In this document: in pieces, positions 1 to 8,490 of the stretch | Numbering within the stretch: the first letter of the stretch is position 1 | Layout of the letters: each line of letters opens with the position of its first letter | Assembly: GCA_965199245.1 (NCBI GenBank) | Contig: CBDAQP010000003.1 | Location: 682,001 to 746,000, forward strand | Length of the DNA stretch: 64,000 bases | DNA from: Carbonatibacter sp965199245 | Lineage (GTDB): Bacteria > Pseudomonadota > Alphaproteobacteria > Kiloniellales > Kiloniellaceae | Direction of reading: 5' to 3' | Translations under genes and position numbers: made by a program | The notes under the pieces: model-generated | What the model saw: only the letters and a program-made list of their open reading frames with translations | What the model was told of the DNA's origin: nothing | Databases searched by the model: none

Positions 1-392
1 GATCAAACTCTCAGGTTGACCTCACTGCCTCCGCTCAAAAAAAAACAGAAACAGCTCAAAAATAACTGACAAGAACCTTGCCCCAGTATCAAAACCGGAA
101 CAAGTGTGTACTTAAATACACAGAACTTGACAGTCCACCGGATAAAACCCGGAAAACCGCCGCCTGCGTATCCCTATCCAAAAAATACAATGTCAAACAA
201 CTCATCGACAAAAAAATCAAAACCGGGACCAACAACAAAAAAATCAGAACCAGTCCCAAAACAGCCAGAGCGCACCTTCTAATCACATCAAAAATAAAAC
301 ACAACCACTTTCTCAAAAAAAAATACACCAAACACACTCAACATACTGAAAATATCAGGGGAAAATGAAATCAAAAAATAACGAAACCGATT
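1..392. other. A-rich stretch with no clear gene
   Basis: The plus strand here is strongly A-rich and poor in recognisable signals. Reading frames exist on both strands between about 78 and 368. The plus-strand one is a lysine- and threonine-rich translation typical of an antisense reading; the minus-strand one is listed separately as a weak candidate. No tRNA, convincing terminator or repeat was seen. Confidence 0.5.
89..337 (-). CDS. possible small membrane protein (weak)
   Basis: An 82-residue minus-strand frame from a GTG codon. Residues about 20-50 form one long hydrophobic segment (leucine, valine, isoleucine and phenylalanine rich) preceded by basic residues, which would suit a single-pass inner membrane protein. 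It lies downstream of pyrD on the same strand. I recognise no family, see no good ribosome binding site, and the hydrophobicity may simply reflect the T-rich minus strand. It may not be a gene. Confidence 0.18.
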   Translation of the reverse strand: MCLVYFFLRKWLCFIFDVIRRCALAVLGLVLIFLLLVPVLIFLSMSCLTLYFLDRDTQAAVFRVLSGGLSSSVYLSTHLFRF

Positions 393-1448
393 CTAGAGAG
401 TTACCTCACAGCCTACGGCTTCTTGAACAGAGGAGAAACCATCTTCTTCCAACAAAGCCACCAACCCGCGTAGAATGTCGTTCACCAGCCTGGGGCCGCC
501 GTAAACAAGGGCGGAATAAAGTTGAATCAAAGACGCGCCCTGTTTAATTTTTGTGTAGGCTTGCTGTGCAGAGGAAATCCCCCCCACCCCCACAAGAGGA
601 ATAGATCCCCCCGTCAGGCGATAGAGTTCTGCCAAAACCGCCGTTGCCGAATCGAAAAGGGGTTCACCGCTCAAGCCCCCGGTTTCCGAGGCATAAACAG
701 AGCGCAAACCCGCAGGCCGCGCCACAGTTGTATTGCTGATGATGAGTCCATCTAATCGGCAGGATAGATCAGCAATATCGCGCAGGTCATCTTGGGCTAG
801 ATCAGGTGCGATTTTCAGGACGAGAGCAGGCGGATTGTCCAAGTCTGTAAGAACAGGGCGCACCGCATCAATCAGGCTGTTCAGTTCTGCCTTGCTCTGT
901 AAAGCGCGCAGCCCCGGGGTATTGGGAGAGGAGACATTGATAACCAGATAATCTGCATAGTGGGCGAGGCTCTGCGCCCCCACGCGATAGTCCGCCGCCG
1001 CATCATCGCTTGTCTTGTTCTTGCCAAGGTTGACACCGATGATCCCCCGATAACCCGAACAACGCAACGCGTCCAACCGCGCATCAGCATAACGCCGCCC
1101 GCGACTGTTAAAACCCATGCGGTTAATCACCGCCCTGTCTTCGGACAGGCGGAAAAGGCGAGGTTTCGGGTTACCGGGTTGAGGTTCAGGTGTGATCGAC
1201 CCCGTTTCTACAAAACCAAATCCCACATCAGACAAGGGCTTAATCACCTGTGCGTCCTTGTCAAAGCCTGCCGCAAGTCCCAAAGGATTGGGAAAATCCA
1301 TCCCCCAGACAGAAGTACGTAACAGAGGACTCTGAACCACCGCCCCCCCTGAAACAAGGCCACTCCTTAGCGCAAGCAGGGCAAGAGCATGAGCGCACTC
1401 AGGAGCAAAACGGTACAACAAGGGTTTGACAAAGCCGTAGAATGACAT
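393..1448 (-). CDS. pyrD: dihydroorotate dehydrogenase (quinone), class 2
   Basis: Oxidises dihydroorotate to orotate with quinone as acceptor, the fourth step of pyrimidine synthesis, at the inner membrane. The 351-residue product has the amphipathic N-terminal region of class 2 enzymes (about residues 1-40), then the FMN-binding barrel with the expected stretches: NPLGLAAGFDKDA, the ETGSITPEPQPGNPKPRLFR region, INRMGFNS, VNLGKNK, VNVSSPNTPGLRALQ, KIAPDL, SNTT and GVGGI. The same frame is open upstream to 1820, but the ATG at 1448 has an AGGAG about 6 bases upstream and gives the usual class 2 length. It lies 16 bases downstream of the DUF952 gene, so the two are probably co-transcribed. Confidence 0.95.
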   Translation of the reverse strand: MSFYGFVKPLLYRFAPECAHALALLALRSGLVSGGAVVQSPLLRTSVWGMDFPNPLGLAAGFDKDAQVIKPLSDVGFGFVETGSITPEPQPGNPKPRLFRLSEDRAVINRMGFNSRGRRYADARLDALRCSGYRGIIGVNLGKNKTSDDAAADYRVGAQSLAHYADYLVINVSSPNTPGLRALQSKAELNSLIDAVRPVLTDLDNPPALVLKIAPDLAQDDLRDIADLSCRLDGLIISNTTVARPAGLRSVYASETGGLSGEPLFDSATAVLAELYRLTGGSIPLVGVGGISSAQQAYTKIKQGASLIQLYSALVYGGPRLVNDILRGLVALLEEDGFSSVQEAVGCEVTL

Positions 1449-1464
1449 AAGCAGGCTCCTTTCA

Positions 1465-1854
1465 TCAAACAGGCTCTGGGTTACCCGCATCAAACCAATC
1501 CGGAAAAACATGCCCCCCCTGCGCCAGCGCAAGCGGTGCTGACCTGACCACAGCAGAGGGATCAAAGGCCCCGTAATAATGCGGAAACAAAGCACCGCCG
1601 CGCGATTTTTCCCACACCAGCCCCCTGTCCCCCCGCCGCCGGGCGCAACGGTGCAGAGCCTGCGTCGAAACGGCCAGCAAAACCAACCCAGCCTGTCCTG
1701 CGCGGTGACGGTCGGCAGAGGTGCGTAGCTGTGCGGGTGCAGAAAAATGAATAAAGCCGTCCGACCTGTCCTGAGAGGAACCGTGATAAAGCCCCTGTTC
1801 GAACGCCTGATCCCATTCATCCTGCCGACAGATATGATAGATGATCTCTGTCAT
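1465..1854 (-). CDS. DUF952 family protein
   Basis: A 129-residue protein of the DUF952 family. It begins with the typical YHICRQDEWDQA segment (substrate-like fold of a helix after a beta strand) and contains DGFIHFS, the AQLRTSADRH segment and LVLLAV, all characteristic of the family. The biochemical role is not established; a relation to ADP-ribosyl-type folds has been suggested for the family. Its first four bases overlap the end of the pseudouridine synthase gene upstream, and pyrD follows after 16 bases, so it sits in the middle of a three-gene minus-strand operon. DUF952 next to pyrD is a common alphaproteobacterial arrangement. Confidence 0.85.
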   Translation of the reverse strand: MTEIIYHICRQDEWDQAFEQGLYHGSSQDRSDGFIHFSAPAQLRTSADRHRAGQAGLVLLAVSTQALHRCARRRGDRGLVWEKSRGGALFPHYYGAFDPSAVVRSAPLALAQGGHVFPDWFDAGNPEPV

Positions 1855-2462
1855 CTTTTGTTGCTCCTTCGCGTCTTTAAAATCTGTTGCCGTTCAACCC
1901 GAACCTGTCGCCCGGGCCAGAGTGCAACGTCTAACTCACCAAAAATATCCCAAAGGCTCAAACGCCCGATAGAAACGCGCACAAGGCGCAAAACGGGAAA
2001 GCCCACACCTGCTGCCATCCGGCGCACCTGCCTGTTTTTGCCTTCGTTTAGAGTTAATTCAACCCAACTATCCGGGATTCGCGCACGGTAACGCACAGGT
2101 GGTCGCCGCACGGGCAAAGACGGCGGAACCCCAAGACGCTGAACCAAACAGGGGCGAGTTTGATAACCACCCTTGATTATAACGCCTTGACGGAACTGTT
2201 CCAATGCAGCCTCTGTGATTGATCCTTCGACCTGAGCATAATAGCGACGCGGATGCGCCTGCAGAGGGGACAGGAGGCTATGAATGAAAGAACCATCATC
2301 ACTGAGGATCAATAAACCTTCGCTGTCACGATCTAATCGCCCTGCCGCATAAACGCCCTTGGGCAAGCCAAAATTGGCTAGAGTGTCCTGCCCTTCCGCG
2401 CCGCTAAACTGGCTAAGAACACCCCAAGGTTTGTAAAAGGCAATATAGCGATTCGCCCACAC
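1851..2462 (-). CDS. 23S rRNA pseudouridine synthase, RluE/RsuA family
   Basis: Isomerises a uridine of rRNA to pseudouridine. The 203-residue protein has the KPWGVLSQF start of the RluE subgroup, the catalytic motif GRLDRDSEGLLILSDDG (catalytic Asp in the RLD triplet, residue about 44), RRYYAQVEG, and the C-terminal NEGKNRQVRRM and VRLVRVSIGRLSL-like motifs. It lacks the N-terminal S4 domain of RsuA and RluB, which points to RluE (U2457 of 23S in E. coli). The target is inferred from family resemblance. It overlaps the DUF952 gene by four bases, implying translational coupling. Confidence 0.88.
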   Translation of the reverse strand: MWANRYIAFYKPWGVLSQFSGAEGQDTLANFGLPKGVYAAGRLDRDSEGLLILSDDGSFIHSLLSPLQAHPRRYYAQVEGSITEAALEQFRQGVIIKGGYQTRPCLVQRLGVPPSLPVRRPPVRYRARIPDSWVELTLNEGKNRQVRRMAAGVGFPVLRLVRVSIGRLSLWDIFGELDVALWPGRQVRVERQQILKTRRSNKR

Positions 2463-2506
2463 AGAAACCTAGTCCTTTTTATTTGCTCCGCCCACGGCGC
2501 GACCGC

Positions 2507-4090
2507 CTATGATCCCGACAGGTCACCGCCATCTAAAACTGTTCGCACTCGCGCCAACGAGGCATCAAGCCCAAAAAGGGCGAAAAAGGTTCCCATACGC
2601 GGCCCCTGGCTTTGACCCAGCAGCACCTCATAGAGGCAAGTGAACCACGTGCGCAGGTTATCATAGCCGTGGGCTTTGCCGAGGGTAAAAATTTCTGTCT
2701 GCAAATTATCCGGCGATATATTGCGCGGGACACGCTCTAACATCGCGGCAAGATCTTCAAAGGCTGGGCGTTCCGTCGCCGTCGGCAGGCGATAGGTTAA
2801 ATTGGGGCGCACGAAGTCTTGATAATAGCGCACAGCATAACCCGCCAGCGCATCTAAAAAGACCTCTGTCTGTGCACAGACAGAGGCATCATAACAGCGT
2901 ATAAAATTCCAGAGCGTTTCTTTGTCCTCTGCATTACAGACAGAGGCCAAATTCAACAACAAGCTAAAGCTCACCCCCCCCCGTTCCTGTGGCACGGCCC
3001 CCGAATGGACGTGCCAGACGGGATTTTCTAACAGCTGGGCCTGATCCTGATCAGCGATTTTGTTGCGAAAAGTCAAATAATCATCCACCATGCGCGGAAT
3101 CACATCAAAATAGAGCCGCTTTGCCGCACGGGGCTTGTTGTACATAAACAAAGACAAACTTTCCGGCGGAGCATAGGTCAGCCAGTCATCGAGTGACAGA
3201 CCATTGCCTTTTGATTTTGAAATCTTTTCCCCCTTTTCATCCAAAAACAATTCATAGGTAAAGGTCGCTGGCCCCCGGCCCCCAATGGCTTTTTGAATGC
3301 GATTGGCCTGTTTGACAGACTCCGCCAAATCCTTTCCCGACATTTCATAATCAACATCTAGCGCGTATTGACGCATGGCCCAATCCGGTTTCCATTGCAA
3401 TTTGCAATGCCCCCCTGTCACAGGCGTTTCAACCTCTCCACACGTCGTATCTTCATAGACAATCGTTCCCTTGTCCTGATTGGTTGCAACGACGCGCACC
3501 TGAAGCACTTTGCCCGTTTTGGCACAGATGGGAAGAAAGGGACTATAGGTCGCCCGCCGCTCTGACCCCAAAGTCGGGAGCATAATGTCCATCACGGCGT
3601 CATAGTGTGCCAGAATTTGACGCAGGGCCGCATCAAAACGACCACTTTTATAACTTTGCGTCGCAGACACCAACTCATAATCAAACCCGAAGGAATCAAG
3701 GAAATGACACAAGCGCGCGTTATTGTGCTGTCCCAAACTGTCATGGGTGCCAAAGGGATCGGGAACCGCCGTCAAGGGCTTGTGCAGGTGTTCTGCCAAC
3801 ATCTCCTGCTGAGGCAGATTGGGTGGAACCTTACGAAAGCCATCCATATCATCAGAAAAACAAATGAGGCGAGTCGGAATATCGCTGATATGTTCAAAGG
3901 CTTTGCGTACCATCGCTGTCCGCACAACCTCGCCAAAGGTTCCAATATGCGGCAAGCCAGACGGCCCATAGCCCGTTGCAAAGAGCACATAGCCTTTGTC
4001 CGGTTTCCCTCCAACCTGCGCCAAAACCTTCCGCGCTTCGTCAAAGGGCCAAGCTTTCGCCTGCATGGCAAGATCAGCAGAAGAGGACAT
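2507..4090 (-). CDS. lysK: lysyl-tRNA synthetase, class I
   Basis: Charges tRNA-Lys with lysine. This is the class I (archaeal-type) enzyme, unrelated to class II LysS and used by most alphaproteobacteria. The 527-residue protein has the Rossmann nucleotide-binding signature as GPSGLPHIGT (HIGH-type, residues about 43-52) and the KISKSKGN (KMSKS-type) loop near residue 290. Residues about 75-110 include the SDDMDG stretch, also typical of the class. A GGAG lies about 4 bases before the ATG at 4090. The gene stands alone on the minus strand; the next gene upstream is only a TRAP remnant. Confidence 0.96.
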   Translation of the reverse strand: MSSSADLAMQAKAWPFDEARKVLAQVGGKPDKGYVLFATGYGPSGLPHIGTFGEVVRTAMVRKAFEHISDIPTRLICFSDDMDGFRKVPPNLPQQEMLAEHLHKPLTAVPDPFGTHDSLGQHNNARLCHFLDSFGFDYELVSATQSYKSGRFDAALRQILAHYDAVMDIMLPTLGSERRATYSPFLPICAKTGKVLQVRVVATNQDKGTIVYEDTTCGEVETPVTGGHCKLQWKPDWAMRQYALDVDYEMSGKDLAESVKQANRIQKAIGGRGPATFTYELFLDEKGEKISKSKGNGLSLDDWLTYAPPESLSLFMYNKPRAAKRLYFDVIPRMVDDYLTFRNKIADQDQAQLLENPVWHVHSGAVPQERGGVSFSLLLNLASVCNAEDKETLWNFIRCYDASVCAQTEVFLDALAGYAVRYYQDFVRPNLTYRLPTATERPAFEDLAAMLERVPRNISPDNLQTEIFTLGKAHGYDNLRTWFTCLYEVLLGQSQGPRMGTFFALFGLDASLARVRTVLDGGDLSGS

Positions 4091-4266
4091 AGGAACTCCA
4101 TTTTTGAGAACACGGGGAAAGACAGCACCCTATGACCCACAAGCCTTTGCGTCAATGGGACAACAGGGAAGAACTCAAAACTCTCCTCTCGAAATCTGTC
4201 GGATCTTAATTATATGCAACGCCCTTGGGAATGCCTGGTAGAGTGTCAGGGATGAGGTATAGGAGA

Positions 4267-4709
4267 TCAAACAGAGAACCATGATCGCAACCGCATAGAA
4301 CGGGAGGAAGGCATCACTGTCTCGCTAATCCGCGTCCCCGAAATCGTGGTTGACACGAACAGCGTCGTTCCAACTGGCGGCATGTAAAGACCAACGGCAA
4401 GGTCCACCACCATCATCAGCCCCAGTTGGACGAAGTCAAGACCAACGTTCTGCGCAATGGTGACAAAGATCGGGCCAAGCAACAGGATTGCCCGCAGTAG
4501 ATCAATAAAGGCCCCACGACGAGCATCAGGGCAAGAATAACCATCCAAGGCTCTGAAGAGGTGAGCCACACCCACTGCGCCACATCCTGATGCACACGTT
4601 CAGCCGTCAGAATCCACTGAATCGTCGAGGACGCCATGATAATAATCATGACCGCGCCAGTGGTCAGCCCTGCATCAACCGTTGCCCGCCATACACGAGC
4701 GAGGGTCAA
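4267..4709 (-). pseudogene. TRAP transporter large permease (DctM) remnant
   Basis: Two overlapping minus-strand frames together give the last third of a DctM-type TRAP permease. The upstream frame (to about 4510) reads ARVWRATVDAGLTTGAVMIIIM and then a membrane segment ending MLVVG. The downstream frame continues AFIDLLRAILLLGPIF, then LGLMMVVDLAVGLYMPPVG, which is the conserved C-terminal signature of the family. One frameshift near 4510 separates them. The first two thirds of the gene and the partner dctP and dctQ are missing, and the 5' end lies about 135 bases from IS630 copy A, which may have helped to truncate it. Confidence 0.75.
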
Positions 4710-4845
4710 GTCACGTTAAACAAAACCACTGACGAAAATTGATTGCTTCAGCTTTATTCATCATTACCAACAATTATTTTTTGATAACCTTTTTCAAGCA
4801 TGCAACCATCAAAAATTAGTTGTCTGTCTGCCTCTGTTTGAGACT

Positions 4846-5950
4846 TATACCAATTCCATAAAATAAAGACTCTCTGGATCTGGCGCGTGAGCAGATTCTG
4901 TGATTCAAGGAAGGACACAGTTTTGGAGATTTGTCATGGGTCAGCCCCTGCGTCAGGATGATGACGCATCCAGTCTTCGCCGCCTTCTCAACAGATTCGA
5001 ACCGGACGCGCCGCTTGCCTGCCCTTGCGGTCATCTCTGATGGCGGCAGTCGCAGTGAAGCCGCGCGGCGTTGGTCGTCAAATTGTTCGTGATTGGGTGT
5101 TGCGTTTCAATGCAGAAGGTTCAGACGGGCTTTTGCAGCGTTCGGGAAGCGGGCGACCGGCCAGGTTGAATGAGGCCCGGCTTGCTGCCCTGATTGCCCG
5201 CGTTGAAACAGGGCCATGGCCTGCCATCGATGGTGCGCTGGCGACTTCTGGATCTGGCGCAGTGGTTATGGGAGGACGATCGCCTCAGCGAAAGTTGCCT
5301 GAGCACCACCTTGCGCAAACACGGAGACAGGACATTGACGGCCCGTGCATCATGGACAAAACGGGGATGCCCTGAGCGCATTTAAAAAAACTTCCCCGTT
5401 GAAAGAGACCGTATCCGGGAAAAAACAGGGCAAACTGTCCCCCTTGAAATCCGGTTCCGGGACGACGCGCGGGTTGGTCAAAAAACACAGATCACGCGGT
5501 GCCGGGCAACCCGCCCGGTCGCTCCAAAGGATCAAGGAACCAAATCTGTCTGGATATTCGGGGCGATCTGCCCGGCCCGGGGGGGCAGCTCTTGTCCTGC
5601 CGCGCTGTGATACACGCGGGATGCAAGGGCATCCGGAGGACAGATCATCACAGGTCGAACCCGGTGCCCATGCCCTCATCATTCCGGATCAGGCCGGAGG
5701 GCACACCACAACCAATCTGGATAGTCCCGACAATATCACCCTCTTGCCGCTGCCGCCACGCAGCCCGGCCCCGGTCGAAAATGTCTGGCAATATCTGCGA
5801 CAGAATTGGCTGTCAAACAGAATAGTCCAATCTCAGATGGGTTCCCTCTGCTGTGACGCATGGAACAACCTCACCGGAAGACCATGGAAAACCATGTCCA
5901 TTGGATACAGAAAATGAACCCATGGGTGCTGACTTTCCGGAAATGGTATA
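4846..5950 (+). mobile_element. IS630-family element, copy A
   Basis: An element of about 1.1 kb, clearly homologous along its length to a second copy at 44885-46001. The ends are imperfect inverted repeats reading TTATACCAATTCC at the left and, on the other strand, TTATACCATTTCC at the right. They are bounded by TA on both sides, as expected for IS630/Tc1-type insertion into TA. The internal transposase is broken by several frameshifts. The right end lies 10 bases from a partial copy of the small inverted-repeat element family described at 5961. Confidence 0.85.
4936..5919 (+). pseudogene. IS630 transposase, multiply frameshifted
   Basis: Starts at the ATG at 4936 (MGQPLRQDDDASSLRRL), then must change frame to read ALAVISDGGSRSEAAR, again for GVGRQIVRDWVLRFNAEG (helix-turn-helix region), again for VRWRLLDLAQWLWEDDRL, and again to reach the DDE part. 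The DDE part still shows WIFGAICPARG, the Asp of IIPDQAGGHTT, and a Glu in PVENVWQYLRQNWLSN. The earlier FQDEA motif is changed to FRDDA in this copy. The gene cannot make an active transposase. Most of the same breaks are present in copy B. Confidence 0.85.
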
Positions 5951-5960
5951 AGCCACATCG

Positions 5961-6110
5961 GAGTACCTCTAAAAACCTCTATCCAATAGCTATAAATTAC
6001 GCGCGGAGCACGATAAATTACGCGCGGAGCACGAGGCCGACAGGAAAACTGTTTTCGAGAAACCACGTGATGTATTCGAGGTTCACAGGTTGTGTTGCAC
6101 GTGGACACCC
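5961..6110. repeat. partial copy of the dispersed inverted-repeat element (copy 1)
   Basis: Begins with the 19-bp terminal sequence GAGTACCTCTAAAAACCTC shared with copies at 28569, 37075, 41794 and 44749. Inside it shares the segment from about 6050 to 6100 (TTTTCGAGAAACCACGTGAT and then GAGGTTCACAGGTTGTGTTG) with the other copies. No right terminal repeat is seen, so this copy is truncated or decayed. The right boundary given is approximate. Confidence 0.6.
5992..6033. repeat. 21-bp tandem duplication
   Basis: Two perfect head-to-tail copies of ATAAATTACGCGCGGAGCACG inside the partial inverted-repeat element. No function is evident; probably a slippage or repair duplication. Confidence 0.85.
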
Positions 6111-6475
6111 TTATTACCCCTTAGTGTTTTTGTGTTTTGTGGCTCAATGTCTCGGTTATTAGGTGAACAAACGTCCTATTTCATTCTAATATATCAGGTC
6201 TATAGGAAATGCTTCCAATATTTGCTGTGTTTCCTACTCTTATCGCTGGCAATTCGCCACTTCTCCTCCGCAAAAAGCATGGGGTCTGATATTACAGAAT
6301 CAATGAAGTGGAGTTCGTTTAAATGTCTGATTTCAGTTTCATCGCACCTCTGGGCGACAACACCAAGCATATAATCACCTAAAATTTCATTGGTTTTGTC
6401 TATTTTGGGGTTTTGTCTATTTTGCCTGAAATATCTTTTGGCCCGAAATCTCTATTGCTCTGAACAAAGAGGAAA
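6111..6475. other. stretch without a recognisable gene
   Basis: About 365 bases of AT-richer sequence between the repeat remnant and tRNA-Glu. Short frames are present but none has a family signature. The segment TTTTGTCTATTTTGGGGTTT with a nearby second TTTTGTCTATTTTG (about 6394-6424) is a short local duplication. Nothing else is seen. Confidence 0.5.
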
Positions 6476-6552
6476 ATGGCGACCCCTACGGGATTCGAAC
6501 CCGTGTTGCCGCCGTGAAAGGGCGGTGTCCTAGGCCTCTAGACGAAGGGGTC
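6476..6552 (-). tRNA. tRNA-Glu (anticodon UUC)
   Basis: On the minus strand the sequence folds into a complete cloverleaf. The 7-bp acceptor stem is GACCCCT paired with AGGGGTC, the anticodon stem CCGCC/GGCGG encloses the loop CTTTCAC with anticodon TTC, and the T arm carries the GGTTCGAATCC signature. A discriminator G is followed by an encoded CCA (TGG at 6476-6478 on the plus strand). Confidence 0.96.
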
Positions 6553-6660
6553 AGCGCGAGACGTGGCTGTGTTTACCCCGCCCTCCCGCGTCTGTGCAAG
6601 GTTTTTTTTATGCCTCTGTCCTGTTTTTTTATCGTCGTACTCCACACGCAAAATAAAAAA

Positions 6661-6708
6661 ATGATCCGCGCGCAAACTTACGTCGTGATCCGCGCGCAAA
6701 CCTAAAAG
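6661..6708. repeat. 24-bp imperfect tandem repeat
   Basis: Two head-to-tail units, ATGATCCGCGCGCAAACTTA followed by CGTC, then GTGATCCGCGCGCAAACCTA followed by AAAG. The second unit overlaps the end of recJ. A similar GCGCAAACCTAAAG stretch occurs in the inverted-repeat element at 44836, so this may be debris of the same family. Confidence 0.55.
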
Positions 6709-8483
6709 ATCAAAGAAGCGTCTTCGATGATGATCTGCACCGCATCCCGATAGCCATAGCTGTCGCGTTGAAGTTTTCCGGCGACATGGAACACCCCACC
6801 GTGACTATTCAGCAATCCCTGTCCCAATTCCGTTCCCATCACGCGAAAGGCAATGGCCTTGAGCGACAGGCCGTCTTGGCCCCGGAGCAGACAACTGACA
6901 TGTTTGTCCTGACGCACAACAGGTTTCACAATCTGCATGGAGGGCAAGACAAAGCGCGGCTGAACATTGCCGACCCCGTAAGGGCCGCAAGAATCCAGCA
7001 GATCAACCAGATCGCCACAAGCCGCCGCTGGTGTCAATGCGCCATCAATCCCCAAAACCGGAACCCGGGGGACGAGATCACACACCACACGCGCACGCAT
7101 AAAGGCGATAAAATCGTCCAGAGTGTCCTCTGTCATGCTCAGCCCCGCCGCCATCGCATGTCCCCCGCCAGTGCAGAGCAGGCCGGCCTGGCGGGCTGCC
7201 GTCACCGCAGCACCCAAATCAACTCCGGCAACAGAGCGACCAGATCCCTTGCCCCGCCCCTGTTCGTCAAAGGAAATCACCACAGTTGGCGCGTGAAAGC
7301 GGTCTTTCAAACGGCTGGCAACAATACCAATCACCCCAGGATGCCACCCCTGCCCCGTGACGATGAGACAATCGCTCTGGTGTTGCGCCTGTCGGTACGC
7401 CGACAGCAGCACCGAATCCTCTAATTCTTTGCGCTCCGCGTTCATCTGGTCAAGCCGACGTGCCAAGAGGCTGGCCTCTGTCGGATCGTCACAAGTCAGC
7501 AACCGCAGGCCTAGGCTCGCATCGCCCACCCGCCCGCCGGCATTGATACGCGGAGCCAGGCTAAAGGCCAGATGACTGGACTGCGGGGCGGTTGAAAGTC
7601 CGGCCACATCGCACAGAGCCACCAATCCGGCATTTTGACGGCGGGCCATGACCTTGAGGCCTTGGGCCACATAAGCCCGATTCAGCCCCTTAAGCGGCAT
7701 CACATCCGCCACAGTACCCAAAGCCACAAGATCAAGACACCCGATTAAATCCGGTTCCGACATCCCTTGTATGCGAAAAAAGTCGCGGCGGCGCAATTCC
7801 CGATTGAGGCCGACCAAAAACAAAAACACCACACCACAAGCGCAGAGTTCACCATAGCGGCCCGTTTCATCTTGGCGGTTGGGGTTGACCACTGCCGTCA
7901 CCGCCGGAAGACGGGGTTCGCCAACGTGATGATCTAGTACAATAATCGACAGACCCGCCTCTTGAACTCTGTCCAAGAGGTCATAGGCCACCGTGCCACA
8001 ATCAACCGTAAAAACCAGACGACAGCCCCGGGCTTTGAGGTTGTCAAGTGCCTGTTGATTGGGGCCATATCCTTCGGTGATGCGATCCGGAATATGGACG
8101 CACAGCGTCTTGTTGATGGCCCGAAAATAGCGCACCAGCACAGCGGCAGAGGTCGCCCCATCGACATCATAATCCCCCAGAACACCGATATCCTCCCCGC
8201 GCTCGAGTGCATCCGCCACCGCCGTCGTCGCCCTGTCCAAATCGATAAAGGAAGAGGGATCAGGCAAGGCATGACGCAAGGACGGCGCGAGAAAAGAGGC
8301 CGCGTCATCTACTGACACCCCCCGCCCGGCGAGAATCCGCCCGATCAGATCAGGCACCCCCAAACGCTGGGTGAGAAAAAGAACCTGACGCTCTGCGCCC
8401 GCACTCAGGCGGCTTTCCCACCGCCGCCCTGACAGCGACCGCTCAACCCCTAAAAAGCACGCTCTGGCCTCTTCTGTGTGCAT
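6702..8483 (-). CDS. recJ: single-stranded-DNA-specific exonuclease RecJ
   Basis: A 5'-to-3' single-strand exonuclease for recombination and mismatch repair. The 593-residue protein shows the DHH phosphoesterase motifs in order: GDYDVDGATSAAVL (motif I, residues about 96-110), TVDCGT (motif II), VLDHHVG (the DHH motif, residues about 180-187) and a VALGTVAD motif (IV). The DHHA1 domain carries GGGHAMAAGLS near residue 450. The length fits proteobacterial RecJ. The start lies 7 bases from glpX, in a minus-strand run of alaC-like, hom, glpX and recJ that is recurrent in alphaproteobacteria. Confidence 0.96.
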   Translation of the reverse strand: MHTEEARACFLGVERSLSGRRWESRLSAGAERQVLFLTQRLGVPDLIGRILAGRGVSVDDAASFLAPSLRHALPDPSSFIDLDRATTAVADALERGEDIGVLGDYDVDGATSAAVLVRYFRAINKTLCVHIPDRITEGYGPNQQALDNLKARGCRLVFTVDCGTVAYDLLDRVQEAGLSIIVLDHHVGEPRLPAVTAVVNPNRQDETGRYGELCACGVVFLFLVGLNRELRRRDFFRIQGMSEPDLIGCLDLVALGTVADVMPLKGLNRAYVAQGLKVMARRQNAGLVALCDVAGLSTAPQSSHLAFSLAPRINAGGRVGDASLGLRLLTCDDPTEASLLARRLDQMNAERKELEDSVLLSAYRQAQHQSDCLIVTGQGWHPGVIGIVASRLKDRFHAPTVVISFDEQGRGKGSGRSVAGVDLGAAVTAARQAGLLCTGGGHAMAAGLSMTEDTLDDFIAFMRARVVCDLVPRVPVLGIDGALTPAAACGDLVDLLDSCGPYGVGNVQPRFVLPSMQIVKPVVRQDKHVSCLLRGQDGLSLKAIAFRVMGTELGQGLLNSHGGVFHVAGKLQRDSYGYRDAVQIIIEDASLIF

Positions 8484-8490
8484 GAGAGAC

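Noticed and set aside
60..370. A lysine-rich plus-strand protein
   Set aside because: The composition is that expected from reading A-rich sequence, and there is no family signature or ribosome binding site.
393..1820. A longer pyrD starting at 1820
   Set aside because: The extra N-terminal part is the DUF952 gene read in another frame; the ATG at 1448 with AGGAG gives the normal protein.
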